From IMG/VR virus record IMGVR_UViG_3300042462_000287, positions 1-45,925 of that record: a stretch of DNA of 45,925 nucleotides. One strand, given 5' to 3'. The DNA comes from a virus. Below are positions 10,270-18,711 of the stretch, in pieces. The notes below the pieces were generated by a model that saw only the letters and a list, made by a program, of their open reading frames with translations, ran no database searches and was not told the DNA's origin. The position numbers and the translations under genes were made by a program. The first letter of the stretch is position 1; each line of letters opens with the position of its first letter.

Positions 10270-11340
10270 ATGATAACAAAATTTGGAAAAAGATTTTTAA
10301 CCGATCAAATGGCTGGCAACGTATCTGGTTTAAATAAGGACATTGCCATAGGAATTGACTACACCGCAGATACTGAAAATGATACTAGACTTGGGTTCGA
10401 GTTCTACAGAGTTCCAGTGTCATTTGGAACTACAGATATACAAACATTAGACGGAATTACATCTTACTCAGTAATTTTTAAAGCAACAATTCCACAAGAT
10501 GTTGAAGGTCACATTAACGAGATAGGTCTTTATCCATCAACAAGGTCTTCAATAAATAACTTTGACAGTAAATTTATAACAGATTTTGCAACCTACACAG
10601 ACTGGACAGACACAGACGGATTTAAATCAGACTATTTAACTGGAAGCCAAAGAATTGGAAACACTATACTACTTATGCAATCAGCTGCAACTTCTGCAAA
10701 CGAATATATTCAAAACACAGTTAATTTAGATTTATCTGGATATAGCGCTAATGATACTTTAAGATTGGCATATTACAAACAAGATGAAAATTTAGCATCT
10801 ATAAAAATTAGATTCTATAGCTCAGACACAGAATATTTTGAAAAAGTAATTACACCAGCATCTGGGACTGGAAACAAATTAACTGCAGACATCCCAATGT
10901 CAGAAATTTTTAATGGGGCAACAGCCGTAGCACCAGATAAGTCATCTATTATAAAAATAGGAATAACTATAACCCCATCTTCAGGGCAAACAACTTACGT
11001 TGGATTTGATGGATTAAGAATAAATGATGAAGATACATTTGATCCAAACTTTGGATTAATTGGAAGATCTGTCGTATCTACAACAACTACAGTGTCTGGA
11101 GTATCTGGGCAAAGTACTATAACGGTAGGCTCTGTTAATAATTTATTTATAGGACAACCTGTATCTGGAACTGGAATAGCGACAGGTGCTTTAATTAGCA
11201 GCATATCAGATACAACAATTACCCTTTCATTAAACAATACAGGAACAGTTTCTGGAAGTGGAACTTTTTATGGAATTAAAAAACTTGCTGGAAGATCTTT
11301 AGATCTTGAGTATAAGTTAGATTTGGACTGGAATATCTAG
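10270..11340 (+). CDS. Tail fibre / baseplate protein
   Basis: 356 residues. I choose the ATG at 10270 (MITKFGKRFLTDQMAG) because AGGAGAATA sits directly upstream; an in-frame ATG at 10219 would overlap the previous gene and lacks such a site. The N-terminal ~100 residues (IFKATIPQDVEGHINEIGLY) resemble the base of phage fibre proteins in which a beta-sandwich anchors to the baseplate. Residues 110-260 look like a carbohydrate-binding-type jelly roll (SGYSANDTLRLAYY, then IKIGITITPSSGQTTYVGFD). A Ser/Thr/Val-rich stretch with repeated SG(V/Q/T) follows. It sits two bases before the next fibre gene. Role inferred from composition and position. Confidence 0.65.
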   Translation: MITKFGKRFLTDQMAGNVSGLNKDIAIGIDYTADTENDTRLGFEFYRVPVSFGTTDIQTLDGITSYSVIFKATIPQDVEGHINEIGLYPSTRSSINNFDSKFITDFATYTDWTDTDGFKSDYLTGSQRIGNTILLMQSAATSANEYIQNTVNLDLSGYSANDTLRLAYYKQDENLASIKIRFYSSDTEYFEKVITPASGTGNKLTADIPMSEIFNGATAVAPDKSSIIKIGITITPSSGQTTYVGFDGLRINDEDTFDPNFGLIGRSVVSTTTTVSGVSGQSTITVGSVNNLFIGQPVSGTGIATGALISSISDTTITLSLNNTGTVSGSGTFYGIKKLAGRSLDLEYKLDLDWNI

Positions 11341-11341
11341 G

Positions 11342-13267
11342 ATGGCAGCATATCAAGATTTGTTAAAAGATAATTCCGTTGCAGTTGAAAACGGAAATTA
11401 TTTTATTGTAACAGTAACAGACCTTGATTTAAATGAAAACTATCCAATTCAATTTAGATGGAAATACCAAGATGGCACATTTGGATTATGGTCAGCATCT
11501 AAACTATTAACAACTATAGGAGAAACTTTACCAGGAAGTCCAAATTTATCTTTAACAGATGTTGTTGGCGATGATGGATTTATTAAAATTACTTGGAACG
11601 GTAATGATAAATCTGGTAAGCCAATAACAAATATAGACAGAATAGATATTTTTATTGATGGATCTCCATTTGATGCAACAAAAGCTGCAGCAAGCTTTAA
11701 GGTAGCTGGAACACAAACAATAGCAGCACCAGCAGGAGATTATTTAGTAGCTCTATACGCTATTTCAAATTATGGAAGTAAATCAGCGGTTAGCGATGCA
11801 CGACTTGTTACAGTTTATAAATCTGGACAGTCTGCTATAAATCCAGAAGATCCTTCCGCACCAGAAGTAACAGCAGGACTTGCATCAGTAATTGTTGAGT
11901 GGGATGGAAAGAAGAATGACGGAGAAGGCGGAACTGAAAACTTTACTCCAGGGTCTTTTGCGGGAGCAAAAGTATTTATTGGTACCACTGCAGATTTTGT
12001 TACAAGTGATAACAATTGGGTACATACATTAAACTTTGCAAACGGATCTAATAAGGTTTCAATAGGAGTAGGCACAGTTATTAATAAATCTACTGGTGCT
12101 ACATTACAATATGGAGTTCCTTATTATATAAAAATAGACACAATTAATTCTAATAATTTATCCAACGGACAACCAGTATCAGCAAGCGGAAACCCAATAA
12201 CAGTAGATATGCTTCCTGCAAGCGAAATTAAAACAGGATTCCTAGATGCAGATGCTTATATTAAAGCTGGTGCAAGTGGTGGAGCAAGAGTTGAAATAGG
12301 TGGATCTACTACACCATTAGTTATTTATGGAACAGATGGAACAACAGAATTATTAAAATTTACTGGAGGGTCTACAGGAACATTAGCTATTAATGGATCT
12401 GGAACATTTACTGGAAATCTTTCTATTGGCACAGGCGATACAGTTTTCAAAGCAGAGCCAGCAACTGGAATATGGCTAGGAGACGCAGACTATGCAGACG
12501 CAGACTTTAGAGTTGCAACAAATGGTGTTATAAGAGCAAAAGCAGGAACTGTTGGAGGATGGACCTTAGCAGAATCGTATTTACAAAACTCAACAGGTAC
12601 ACTTAAAATAAATAGCGGAGTTAGTCCATCTATTTATCTGGGGCCAGCTTCTGGAGCACATATAAGATTGTCCCCAGATTCAATAACACATTATAATGGC
12701 GGATCACCAAGCAATAAGTTTACATTAACAACATCAAATGGAAACATATCTTTGTCTGGAGATATTACAGCAGGATCTAATATTACTGGATCTACAATTA
12801 CTGGAAGTACCATAACTGGATCAGATATTAGTTCTACTGGAGTTGGTACATATAATGGCACACTAACAATAAGTGGAGGATACATAACTCATGGCAGTGG
12901 AGTTTGGATTAACTCTCCTGAATTTTCAGTAGGTACATTTGCTGGTAACGTTGGATATTTTAGTACAAAAACAGATGGAAGTTCTTATTTAGGAAATAGT
13001 AGTTCATCTAGTTTAGCTTTTAGAATTGACATTTCTCAATCTGGAACTTACGCAAGAGGGTATCATTTTAATAATCTTGGAGCTCAAGAATTTCACCAGC
13101 CAGATCCAAACGGATACAGTCCATCAAGAACAGTTGTTGTTGGAGATGGTGATGGGTGGCTGCACACAGGAAGAGCATTTTACTATGGATCACAAGGAAC
13201 TTCTTCAGCAATTAATAGTGTAGCTGGCTCCGCCCGAATAGGCGACATATTTTTTAGTACGAGTTGA
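11342..13267 (+). CDS. Tail fibre / receptor-binding protein with beta-helix-like C-terminal half
   Basis: 641 residues, starting one base after the upstream stop. Residues about 1-60 and 60-160 look like Ig/FnIII-type domains (FRWKYQDGTFGLWS, then GKPITNIDRIDIFIDG). A further FnIII-like domain spans about 165-290. From residue ~300 the protein turns into short Gly/Ser/Thr/Ile repeats (SNITGSTITGSTITGSDISS) typical of triple-stranded beta-helix fibres, with AGTVGGWTLAESYLQNSTGT, a motif common in phage central fibres. The end (GSARIGDIFFSTS) lacks an obvious chaperone cleavage site. Likely a trimeric side or central fibre that touches the host surface. Confidence 0.75.
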   Translation: MAAYQDLLKDNSVAVENGNYFIVTVTDLDLNENYPIQFRWKYQDGTFGLWSASKLLTTIGETLPGSPNLSLTDVVGDDGFIKITWNGNDKSGKPITNIDRIDIFIDGSPFDATKAAASFKVAGTQTIAAPAGDYLVALYAISNYGSKSAVSDARLVTVYKSGQSAINPEDPSAPEVTAGLASVIVEWDGKKNDGEGGTENFTPGSFAGAKVFIGTTADFVTSDNNWVHTLNFANGSNKVSIGVGTVINKSTGATLQYGVPYYIKIDTINSNNLSNGQPVSASGNPITVDMLPASEIKTGFLDADAYIKAGASGGARVEIGGSTTPLVIYGTDGTTELLKFTGGSTGTLAINGSGTFTGNLSIGTGDTVFKAEPATGIWLGDADYADADFRVATNGVIRAKAGTVGGWTLAESYLQNSTGTLKINSGVSPSIYLGPASGAHIRLSPDSITHYNGGSPSNKFTLTTSNGNISLSGDITAGSNITGSTITGSTITGSDISSTGVGTYNGTLTISGGYITHGSGVWINSPEFSVGTFAGNVGYFSTKTDGSSYLGNSSSSSLAFRIDISQSGTYARGYHFNNLGAQEFHQPDPNGYSPSRTVVVGDGDGWLHTGRAFYYGSQGTSSAINSVAGSARIGDIFFSTS

Positions 13268-13271
13268 TAAT

Positions 13272-15689
13272 ATGACAGTATGGACAAAAACTGGAAACTC
13301 TACTTGGACAAAAATAAACTCTATATTTAATAAAACAGGTGCAACTACTTGGACAGAACTTTTAGGTGTATGGGTAAAAACAGCGTCAAGTGTATGGACA
13401 AAAGTTTTTACAAGACTACTTGTTCCAGGAAATACGGTTTTGCCAGAAGTAACTGGTAGTGAATATTTATATGGAACATTAAGTGGAACATTAGGAACAT
13501 GGACGGCTCCAAATGGAACTAATTCTTATGCTAGACAATGGCAAAGCGCTAGCAATAATTCAGGTACAGCAGGATCTTATAGTAACATATCAGGAGCAAC
13601 ATCTAGCACATATTCAACAACTTTAAATGAAAATGGTAGATGGGTTAGATTAAGAGTAACAGCAACAAATTTAAGTGGAGACTCTGTTGCATTTTCAAAT
13701 GAAGTTTTAATTACAAAATACGCCCCAGTAGCCTTAACAATTCCAGTAATTAGCGGATCCCCATCAGTTAATTCAACTTTAACAGCATTAACGACGGTTG
13801 GTACATATTGGAAAAATACTACAACAAATTCAGGAGACACAGCACCAGATAGTTTTTCTTATAGATGGCATCAAGGAGATACTGGAAATAACATAGGAAC
13901 AGATTCCTCTACATATATTGTTCAACCCTCCGATATTGATCACACGATAAGAGTAGAGGTAACAGCTACAAATACTGGTGGATCTGCATCTTCAACAAGC
14001 AGTGCAACATCAACAGTCGGTCAGGCGATAGGAATATCAAATATCACATTTAAAGATTCAAATGATAATAATGGATTTAATAATAGAGGCAACCTAGTTA
14101 CAGCAACAACAACAAAATTAAGCTGGAAAGTTTCTGGAATAAATACCTCAACAACATTTAGAGTTAGATATAGAGTATTTAATAATCAAACTTCAGCATA
14201 CTGGAACCCGTACACAGTTACAGCAGAAACTGCATCAGCAGCATGGGACGAATACGTATCTGACTATTATAATACTGGAGGCATAAGCAATGTAACGATA
14301 TCAGGTAGTGATGCTTATTTGTATGATGTATTTCAAATTAATGAAACATTTAATGGATCAACATATGATGGTGGAATTTCAAGGTGGGTGTGGCAGTATG
14401 AAATAAGCGCAGTAATAGGTGGCACTAGATACTATTGGGTCCCAGGAGACTCTGTATCAACTAGTTTTACATTTGACTATTGGAATATAGATCCAACTTC
14501 TTTAGGAACTATTACTGCTACACCAACTTCTGGTGGCCCAGGAACATCTGTAACGTTTTCAGGAATAATTCAAAGCTACCCATCAGGATTGAATACTTAT
14601 CCGTATGCATATAGGGTTGTTTATGGAGATGGTAATAATAGTGGTTGGATTTACCCAGCATATGGAACTACTAAACCAACTTATAGCTTATCAAATACCT
14701 ATAACTCAATTGGATCTTATACCGCTTACGTAGAAACAATACCCAACTACTCATCATCATCCGCAAATGTAACAATTTCAGATGTTTTAACGGCACCAAC
14801 TATTACCAACGTAGTTGCTGGTAATTCTAGTGGTCAGCCAGTAACAGTTTATTTTACAGGGGGTTCTGGCCCATTTTATCAAATATGGTGGACTCAAGGA
14901 GTTGCTGGAACCGCATATGATGAATATGGTAGCTCAAGCCCCATAACAGATAATACTGGACCCACTTCCGCAAGCACAGCCTGGTTTGCGTATGTTAGAT
15001 CTGTATCAAGTCCAACTAACACTGGAACAGGTCCGTCTTCAACAATAAGTGCCTGGAGTGCTGGATATCAATTTACTGTTACTCAGGCTCCAATAATTCC
15101 AACAATTACAATGAATGCAAATACTAATATTACTACAAGCGGTGCAACAATCAACTGGTCTTCAAGTAATCAATCGTATTCTACTGTAAACGGTACAAAT
15201 ATTGGTTTTGCTAATAGCTATACTTTTTCTAGTTTATCCTCAAGCACATCTTATTCTGGAACTGTTACTGTTTATTCTTCTACTGGTAATTCGGCATCGG
15301 CTAACTATAGTTTTACCACAAACTCTTCATTTGTTACTCCATCTATATCGCTAACCACAAATCCACCAGCATTTGCAAGATCTACTGTTAACACAAATCG
15401 ATTTGGTTGGGGATGGAACAATGCTTCTTACAGCGGAAGCACCTCTGGAAACCCTAGTTATCCATGGAGAATTAGATCAGGAAGTTCCTCTGGAACTATA
15501 ATAAATTCTGGTACACGCTCATATAGCACTGGAGCTATTAACGTGGGAGGTTCGAACTATAATTATAGAATTGGAACAGAAGAGGGAGATACACCAAGAA
15601 CTACCTCTGCTAGATGGGGAAGCTATGAAGCAACAATATTAGGAACTAATGGTCAGACATATTCTTCAGGATTCTCGGCTAGCGTATAA
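13272..15689 (+). CDS. Large modular fibre/adhesin with Ig-like and PKD-like domains
   Basis: 805 residues, four bases after the previous stop. The N-terminal ~50 residues repeat a Trp motif (VWTKTGNSTWTK, TTWTELLGVWVK, SVWTKVF). Two Ig-like domains follow (about 55-150 and 150-250), each with the RWVRLRVTATN / TIRVEVTATN strand. A PKD-like domain near 405-510 shows VTFSGIIQSY and VVYGDGNNSGW, and more FnIII-like segments run to residue ~700. The last ~100 residues are the module also found at the end of the 266-residue protein at 9459 (FGWGWNN to GTNGQTYSS). Such chains of Ig folds on phage tails usually aid loose binding to surface glycans. Domain calls are by eye. Confidence 0.75.
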   Translation: MTVWTKTGNSTWTKINSIFNKTGATTWTELLGVWVKTASSVWTKVFTRLLVPGNTVLPEVTGSEYLYGTLSGTLGTWTAPNGTNSYARQWQSASNNSGTAGSYSNISGATSSTYSTTLNENGRWVRLRVTATNLSGDSVAFSNEVLITKYAPVALTIPVISGSPSVNSTLTALTTVGTYWKNTTTNSGDTAPDSFSYRWHQGDTGNNIGTDSSTYIVQPSDIDHTIRVEVTATNTGGSASSTSSATSTVGQAIGISNITFKDSNDNNGFNNRGNLVTATTTKLSWKVSGINTSTTFRVRYRVFNNQTSAYWNPYTVTAETASAAWDEYVSDYYNTGGISNVTISGSDAYLYDVFQINETFNGSTYDGGISRWVWQYEISAVIGGTRYYWVPGDSVSTSFTFDYWNIDPTSLGTITATPTSGGPGTSVTFSGIIQSYPSGLNTYPYAYRVVYGDGNNSGWIYPAYGTTKPTYSLSNTYNSIGSYTAYVETIPNYSSSSANVTISDVLTAPTITNVVAGNSSGQPVTVYFTGGSGPFYQIWWTQGVAGTAYDEYGSSSPITDNTGPTSASTAWFAYVRSVSSPTNTGTGPSSTISAWSAGYQFTVTQAPIIPTITMNANTNITTSGATINWSSSNQSYSTVNGTNIGFANSYTFSSLSSSTSYSGTVTVYSSTGNSASANYSFTTNSSFVTPSISLTTNPPAFARSTVNTNRFGWGWNNASYSGSTSGNPSYPWRIRSGSSSGTIINSGTRSYSTGAINVGGSNYNYRIGTEEGDTPRTTSARWGSYEATILGTNGQTYSSGFSASV

Positions 15690-15696
15690 AATGACC

Positions 15697-15724
15697 TTTA
15701 CAGGTTATTTAAAAATGATATAAT
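15697..15724 (+). promoter_or_regulatory. Promoter: TTTACA - 16 bp - TGATATAAT
   Basis: A -35 box TTTACA (15697-15702) and a -10 TATAAT (15719-15724) preceded by TG form a strong consensus promoter just after the fibre stop codon. Predicted start about 15731, giving a short leader with GAAAGG before the ATG at 15751. Confidence 0.75.
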
Positions 15725-15750
15725 AGAACAAATATAAGAAAGGTAAATTA

Positions 15751-15972
15751 ATGACAAGCCCTGATTTAAATAATGAACAAAAAATAGCAATAATTAATGC
15801 CCATATTATGGAATTAAAAGCCGAACAATATAGCCATGAAATTAGAAAAATAGAATTAGAGACAATATCAAGCACGGATAATGAAATTTATTCAAATATT
15901 GTTAGAATAATTGGAGACTATAATTTACAAATTTCTACTCTAGAGTCTTTAAAATCTAACTTGCCAGCATGA
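15751..15972 (+). CDS. Small helical protein, first of a set of three
   Basis: 73 residues, with AAGAAAGG upstream of the ATG. It is predicted to be almost wholly alpha-helical and charged, with a heptad-like hydrophobic spacing from the segment EQKIAIINAHIMELKAEQY to the end. It is clearly related to the next gene: both start with L-(N/T)-x-E-(Q/E)-K-x-x-I-I-x-x-H-I-x-x-L and end in a second helix with Q-I-x-x-L. No known family is recognised. It has its own promoter, and the next two genes are of the same type. Possible roles are fibre chaperone, scaffold or regulator; none is demonstrated. Confidence 0.7.
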   Translation: MTSPDLNNEQKIAIINAHIMELKAEQYSHEIRKIELETISSTDNEIYSNIVRIIGDYNLQISTLESLKSNLPA

Positions 15973-15988
15973 ATTTAAATGCTATAAT
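15961..15988 (+). promoter_or_regulatory. Promoter: TTGCCA - 16 bp - TGCTATAAT
   Basis: The -35 TTGCCA (15961-15966) lies inside the end of the preceding gene and the -10 TATAAT is at 15983-15988 with an upstream TG. A strong AAAGGAGG Shine-Dalgarno (15992-15999) follows, then the ATG at 16004. Confidence 0.75.
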
Positions 15989-16003
15989 ACAAAAGGAGGA
16001 AAA

Positions 16004-16231
16004 ATGACTATTAACTTAACAAAAGAAGAAAAAGCTCAAATTATATCTTCACATATTAAAAATTTAAATTATACAAGATATAATTTAGAAATTGATATTA
16101 TTCAAGAAAATGCTAAAGTGTCGCCATCATCAAGCGCATTAACTAATTTTAATACACAAATAGATGAGGTTGACGATCAAATAGCAGCACTTCAAACACA
16201 ACTAACAGCAGTTAATGCTTTAACGGAATAG
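16004..16231 (+). CDS. Small helical protein, second of a set of three
   Basis: 75 residues, start fixed by AAAGGAGG five bases upstream. The sequence is helical and lacks Cys, with two helices joined by a short SPSSSALT linker. The first (EEKAQIISSHIKNLNYTRY) aligns with the first helix of the preceding 73-residue protein. The second ends in a coiled-coil-like QIDEVDDQIAALQTQL. The pair therefore arose by duplication. Function unknown; a separate promoter in front of each copy suggests their dose matters. Confidence 0.75.
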   Translation: MTINLTKEEKAQIISSHIKNLNYTRYNLEIDIIQENAKVSPSSSALTNFNTQIDEVDDQIAALQTQLTAVNALTE

Positions 16232-16238
16232 AGATAAA

Positions 16239-16418
16239 TTGGAAAAAGCAGAACTAGTAATAACAGCACTACAACAGCGTATAGGGGAAATTGTATCTAA
16301 TTATGAAACTCAGATTGCAGTACTACGTGCAGAAATTACTCAACTTATTGATGAAAAGCAGGAACGTGAAAAGTCTATTCAAGAATACTCAGACTCTCTT
16401 AATAACATCACCGACTAA
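16239..16418 (+). CDS. Small coiled-coil protein (TTG start), third of the set
   Basis: 59 residues from a TTG start at 16239 to the TAA at 16416-16418, seven bases after the preceding stop. The sequence is one long amphipathic helix (ALQQRIGEIVSNYETQIAVL, then EKQEREKSIQEY) with a regular hydrophobic heptad. The upstream signal is only a weak GAGAT. The next frame overlaps its 3' end. It has no clear sequence match to its two helical neighbours but shares their size and location. Real-gene evidence: unbroken frame, correct position and coiled-coil composition. Function unknown. Confidence 0.6.
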   Translation: MEKAELVITALQQRIGEIVSNYETQIAVLRAEITQLIDEKQEREKSIQEYSDSLNNITD

Positions 16419-16764
16419 TTTCCCTTCAGGAATTGCGGTTAAAGCCGATAAGGCAACTTATTGGATTAAAGACGGAAAGAGATATAAACTGATTTCGGAC
16501 AGGGCTTCAAAGTCTTGGTCATTTGCTACAGCAAATGCAACAGAAGAGGCATTATCGTTAATCAAGATTGCAGGAAAACTTGGGTTTAGAGACGGCTCTT
16601 TGATAAAGAATATAGCAGATGGTAAAATATATTTAATATCACAAAATAAAAAGAGACATATTGTAGACCCAGATTCATTTACTAAATACGGCCTAGATAG
16701 ATCAAAGGTTATAGAGGTAAGCGAGTCGGAATCAAATGCTCATGATTTAGGAGAAAATTTATAA
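16351..16764 (+). CDS. Protein with two YWI/YLI-type surface repeats
   Basis: About 137 residues. The start is uncertain: an ATG at 16351 or a GTG at 16366, the latter preceded by AGCAGGA. Both overlap the previous small gene in another frame. The core has two repeats of about 45 residues. The first has KADKATYWIKDGKRYKLISD and the second has DGKIYLISQNKKRHIVDP followed by SFTKYGLD. This pattern (G-x-x-Y-x-I-x-x-G-K-R-x-x-I) is known from short repeats in bacterial and phage surface or lysis proteins, where it is often joined to enzymes. The stop shares one base with the next ATG (TAATG). A virion-surface or wall-binding role is inferred. Confidence 0.65.
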   Translation: MKSRNVKSLFKNTQTLLITSPTNFPSGIAVKADKATYWIKDGKRYKLISDRASKSWSFATANATEEALSLIKIAGKLGFRDGSLIKNIADGKIYLISQNKKRHIVDPDSFTKYGLDRSKVIEVSESESNAHDLGENL

Positions 16765-17198
16765 TGGCAGAAACATGGAAGTCCGTAGTATTCAATGAGG
16801 GTGCCCCACTAGATCCTAATGATTTAAATCAATTACAAACTAATTTAACAAACGTATTTAACACATCTAAGTCTTTATTAAACGCAACTAAAGATGCTTC
16901 TGGTACAAATAGAGTTGCAATTATTGACTCAAATGTAGAAACAATTCCTCTTAGCGGGAAGGCAAACATAGCCTCCGCAGCGTTCCCAGTAACATTTAGC
17001 TCTTCATTTAATTCTGGAACCGAGATATCATTTACAGCCTCTGTAGGAGACGTACCATTATCTGGAGCTGGAGTCATATCTGTTGCAGCCGTTGTAACAC
17101 CTGGAACTTTAAGCGGTAAGATATATGTTACAACTAGTTTAGCAAAGGCTGGTTCGGTTAAAGTAAACTGGATTGCAGCTCAATTAAAAGACATTTAA
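16764..17198 (+). CDS. Small tail-fibre-like structural protein
   Basis: 144 residues, ATG overlapping the previous TAA by one base. The N-terminal 45 residues (FNEGAPLDPNDLNQLQTNL) resemble the short helical anchor that begins many phage fibre proteins (W-x-x-x-x-x-x-E-x-x-L-D-x-x-x-L-N-x-L). The rest is a Ser/Val/Ala-rich beta domain (VTFSSSFNSGTEISFTASVG) ending WIAAQLKDI. No Cys, signal peptide or membrane segment. It is the last gene of the tail block, just before the terminator. Likely a minor virion protein; the receptor is unknown. Confidence 0.65.
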   Translation: MAETWKSVVFNEGAPLDPNDLNQLQTNLTNVFNTSKSLLNATKDASGTNRVAIIDSNVETIPLSGKANIASAAFPVTFSSSFNSGTEISFTASVGDVPLSGAGVISVAAVVTPGTLSGKIYVTTSLAKAGSVKVNWIAAQLKDI

Positions 17199-17201
17199 TA
17201 C

Positions 17202-17229
17202 TTGACGATATCTAACAATATGCTACAAT
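17202..17229 (+). promoter_or_regulatory. Promoter: TTGACG - 16 bp - TACAAT
   Basis: TTGACG at 17202-17207 and TACAAT at 17224-17229 give a good consensus promoter immediately after the tail block. Its predicted start point (about 17236) is only eight bases before the hairpin at 17244, so transcripts would begin with a terminator-like structure. Confidence 0.6.
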
Positions 17230-17243
17230 TCCATGTAGTATGT

Positions 17244-17268
17244 AAAGTCACGAAACCGTGACTTTTTT
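17244..17268 (+). terminator. Rho-independent terminator after the tail genes
   Basis: A perfect 9-bp stem, AAAGTCACG with CGTGACTTT, closes a 4-base AAAC loop and runs into a T tract. It separates the tail operon from the replication block. Confidence 0.85.
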
Positions 17269-17285
17269 AATTTAAGGGACAAAGA

Positions 17286-18101
17286 ATGTCAAATGATTTA
17301 AAATGGATGCTCTCATCAGATCAGCAATTTCCTTACCAAGATGATAAAATGATTGAGCTCTGGTTTAAAGTAATGAAATGGTTTAAGCCAGACGTTGTAG
17401 ACTACCTCGGCGATACAGACGATCAGGCATGCTACAGCAAGTATACTGACGGTAAACCAACAGAATTTTTAAAGGCATACAAGAACGATGATGTAACTAA
17501 TGACTTAGAGTTAATGCTAAAAGATATGAAGATTGAAGCAAGCGGTGCTAGAGAATTTTATGCTAGGACAAGAAAAATGCTTCCTAATGCACAATTGTTT
17601 TCGGCATTGGGAAACCATGACATTAGAATTTTTGATTATCTTGATAAGAAAATTCCAGAGTATGCAAAGCATGTTACTCCAGAAGCTTTATGGAGTTTAG
17701 ATTCTTTAGGATATGACTATATATACTACGACAGTTTACCGAAGAAAAGATTTGGAGATATCCATGTTCATCATGGACTTTCAATATCAGCAACTGGGGC
17801 AGTAAGAAAAGATATGGAAGATATGCAGGTTTCATTAATTAGAGGACATTCTCATAGAATTGCTTCTCATATGGTAACCTACGAACTTAGAAATAACGGT
17901 AAAGGCGAAACCCTTAGAGGATATGAAATTGGTCACATGTGTGACGAAAAGGGTCCAGGAATGAAGTACACTCAACATCATGATTGGCAAAAAGGATTTG
18001 CTATAGCACATATTGAAAATGGAAAATACCCACACGTACAAATGATACATGTATCTCCAAATTATACATGCGTAGTTGATGGAAAGATGTTTGCCTTATA
18101 A
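17286..18101 (+). CDS. Calcineurin-like metallophosphoesterase
   Basis: 271 residues, ATG preceded by AAGGGAC. It carries the metal-binding signature of the calcineurin-like phosphoesterase fold: D12-Q-Q14, GD43-T-D-D46, GNH111D, HH163G and GH188SH190. The first motif is D-x-Q rather than the classical D-x-H, a change found in some phage relatives, so one metal ligand differs. Such enzymes hydrolyse phosphodiesters or phosphomonoesters with two metal ions; phage copies may act on DNA ends, cyclic nucleotides or RNA. The substrate cannot be read. The stop shares a base with the next ATG. First gene of the replication block and probably early. Confidence 0.85.
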   Translation: MSNDLKWMLSSDQQFPYQDDKMIELWFKVMKWFKPDVVDYLGDTDDQACYSKYTDGKPTEFLKAYKNDDVTNDLELMLKDMKIEASGAREFYARTRKMLPNAQLFSALGNHDIRIFDYLDKKIPEYAKHVTPEALWSLDSLGYDYIYYDSLPKKRFGDIHVHHGLSISATGAVRKDMEDMQVSLIRGHSHRIASHMVTYELRNNGKGETLRGYEIGHMCDEKGPGMKYTQHHDWQKGFAIAHIENGKYPHVQMIHVSPNYTCVVDGKMFAL

Positions 18102-18286
18102 TGTGGTGTCAAAAATGTAAAGGAAGAGTTTTTGTAGATAGAGTGTTTTCTCAAAAACTTCACATAGAACTTTTTTGCATTCTTTGTGGAAAAAGATGGA
18201 TGATTAACAAAGAGACGAATAGGTTTGGTAAATGGTTAGAAAAAAAAGATCAGGCATACGCAAAAAGTTCCTCTATTTCTTCTTAA
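18101..18286 (+). CDS. Small zinc-ribbon protein
   Basis: 61 residues, ATG overlapping the previous stop by one base. Two Cys pairs (C3-x-x-C6 and C26-x-x-C29) in WCQKC and FCILCGKRW make a typical zinc-ribbon knuckle pair about 20 residues apart. The remainder is short, basic and helical (TNRFGKWLEKKD). It is probably nucleic-acid or protein binding. The 3' end overlaps the start of the next gene by 55 nt in another frame. Function unknown. Confidence 0.7.
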   Translation: MWCQKCKGRVFVDRVFSQKLHIELFCILCGKRWMINKETNRFGKWLEKKDQAYAKSSSISS

Positions 18287-18711
18287 ACGATAAATTACAT
18301 AAAGTAATTAGATCGTCTAGGGCGAAAGACGAACTAGTAGCATGGTCATACCTAGATAAAAAAAGAGTCCTGTACTCATTTTCAGATGTACAAAAGAATA
18401 TGGAAACAGCATATACAATGAAACAAGCTGGACAAATATTGGGCAGGCACAAAGTTACAATTGAAGAGTATATACTTCAAGGTAAAATAAGCAAACCTCA
18501 GAAAGTATACCCAATAAGTAATCCAGATAGCAGATGGTATAAATTTATGTTTAGTGAATCTAGTATACTTAAAATACACGAGTATATACTTGAGGCTGGA
18601 TATTCTAAAAATTTACCCTCAAAGGCAGAATTACAGGCCCTTCTCAAACACAACATGATATTGTATACTAAGACCGTTGACGGTTTCGTGCCAGTATGGA
18701 AGGCGGAGTAA
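18232..18711 (+). CDS. Helix-turn-helix (MerR-like) DNA-binding protein
   Basis: 159 residues, ATG at 18232 with AGGTTTGG upstream, inside the end of the zinc-ribbon gene. A basic N-terminus (VRKKRSGIRKKF) precedes a winged-helix or excisionase-like domain near residues 60-130: AYTMKQAGQILGRHKVTIEE followed by YILQGKISKPQKVYPI, the pattern of MerR/helix-turn-helix_17 proteins that read promoter or origin DNA. Residues SSILKIHEYILEAGY form a final helix. Position at the head of the replication genes fits an origin-binding or early regulatory role; this is inference. Confidence 0.65.
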   Translation: MVRKKRSGIRKKFLYFFLNDKLHKVIRSSRAKDELVAWSYLDKKRVLYSFSDVQKNMETAYTMKQAGQILGRHKVTIEEYILQGKISKPQKVYPISNPDSRWYKFMFSESSILKIHEYILEAGYSKNLPSKAELQALLKHNMILYTKTVDGFVPVWKAE

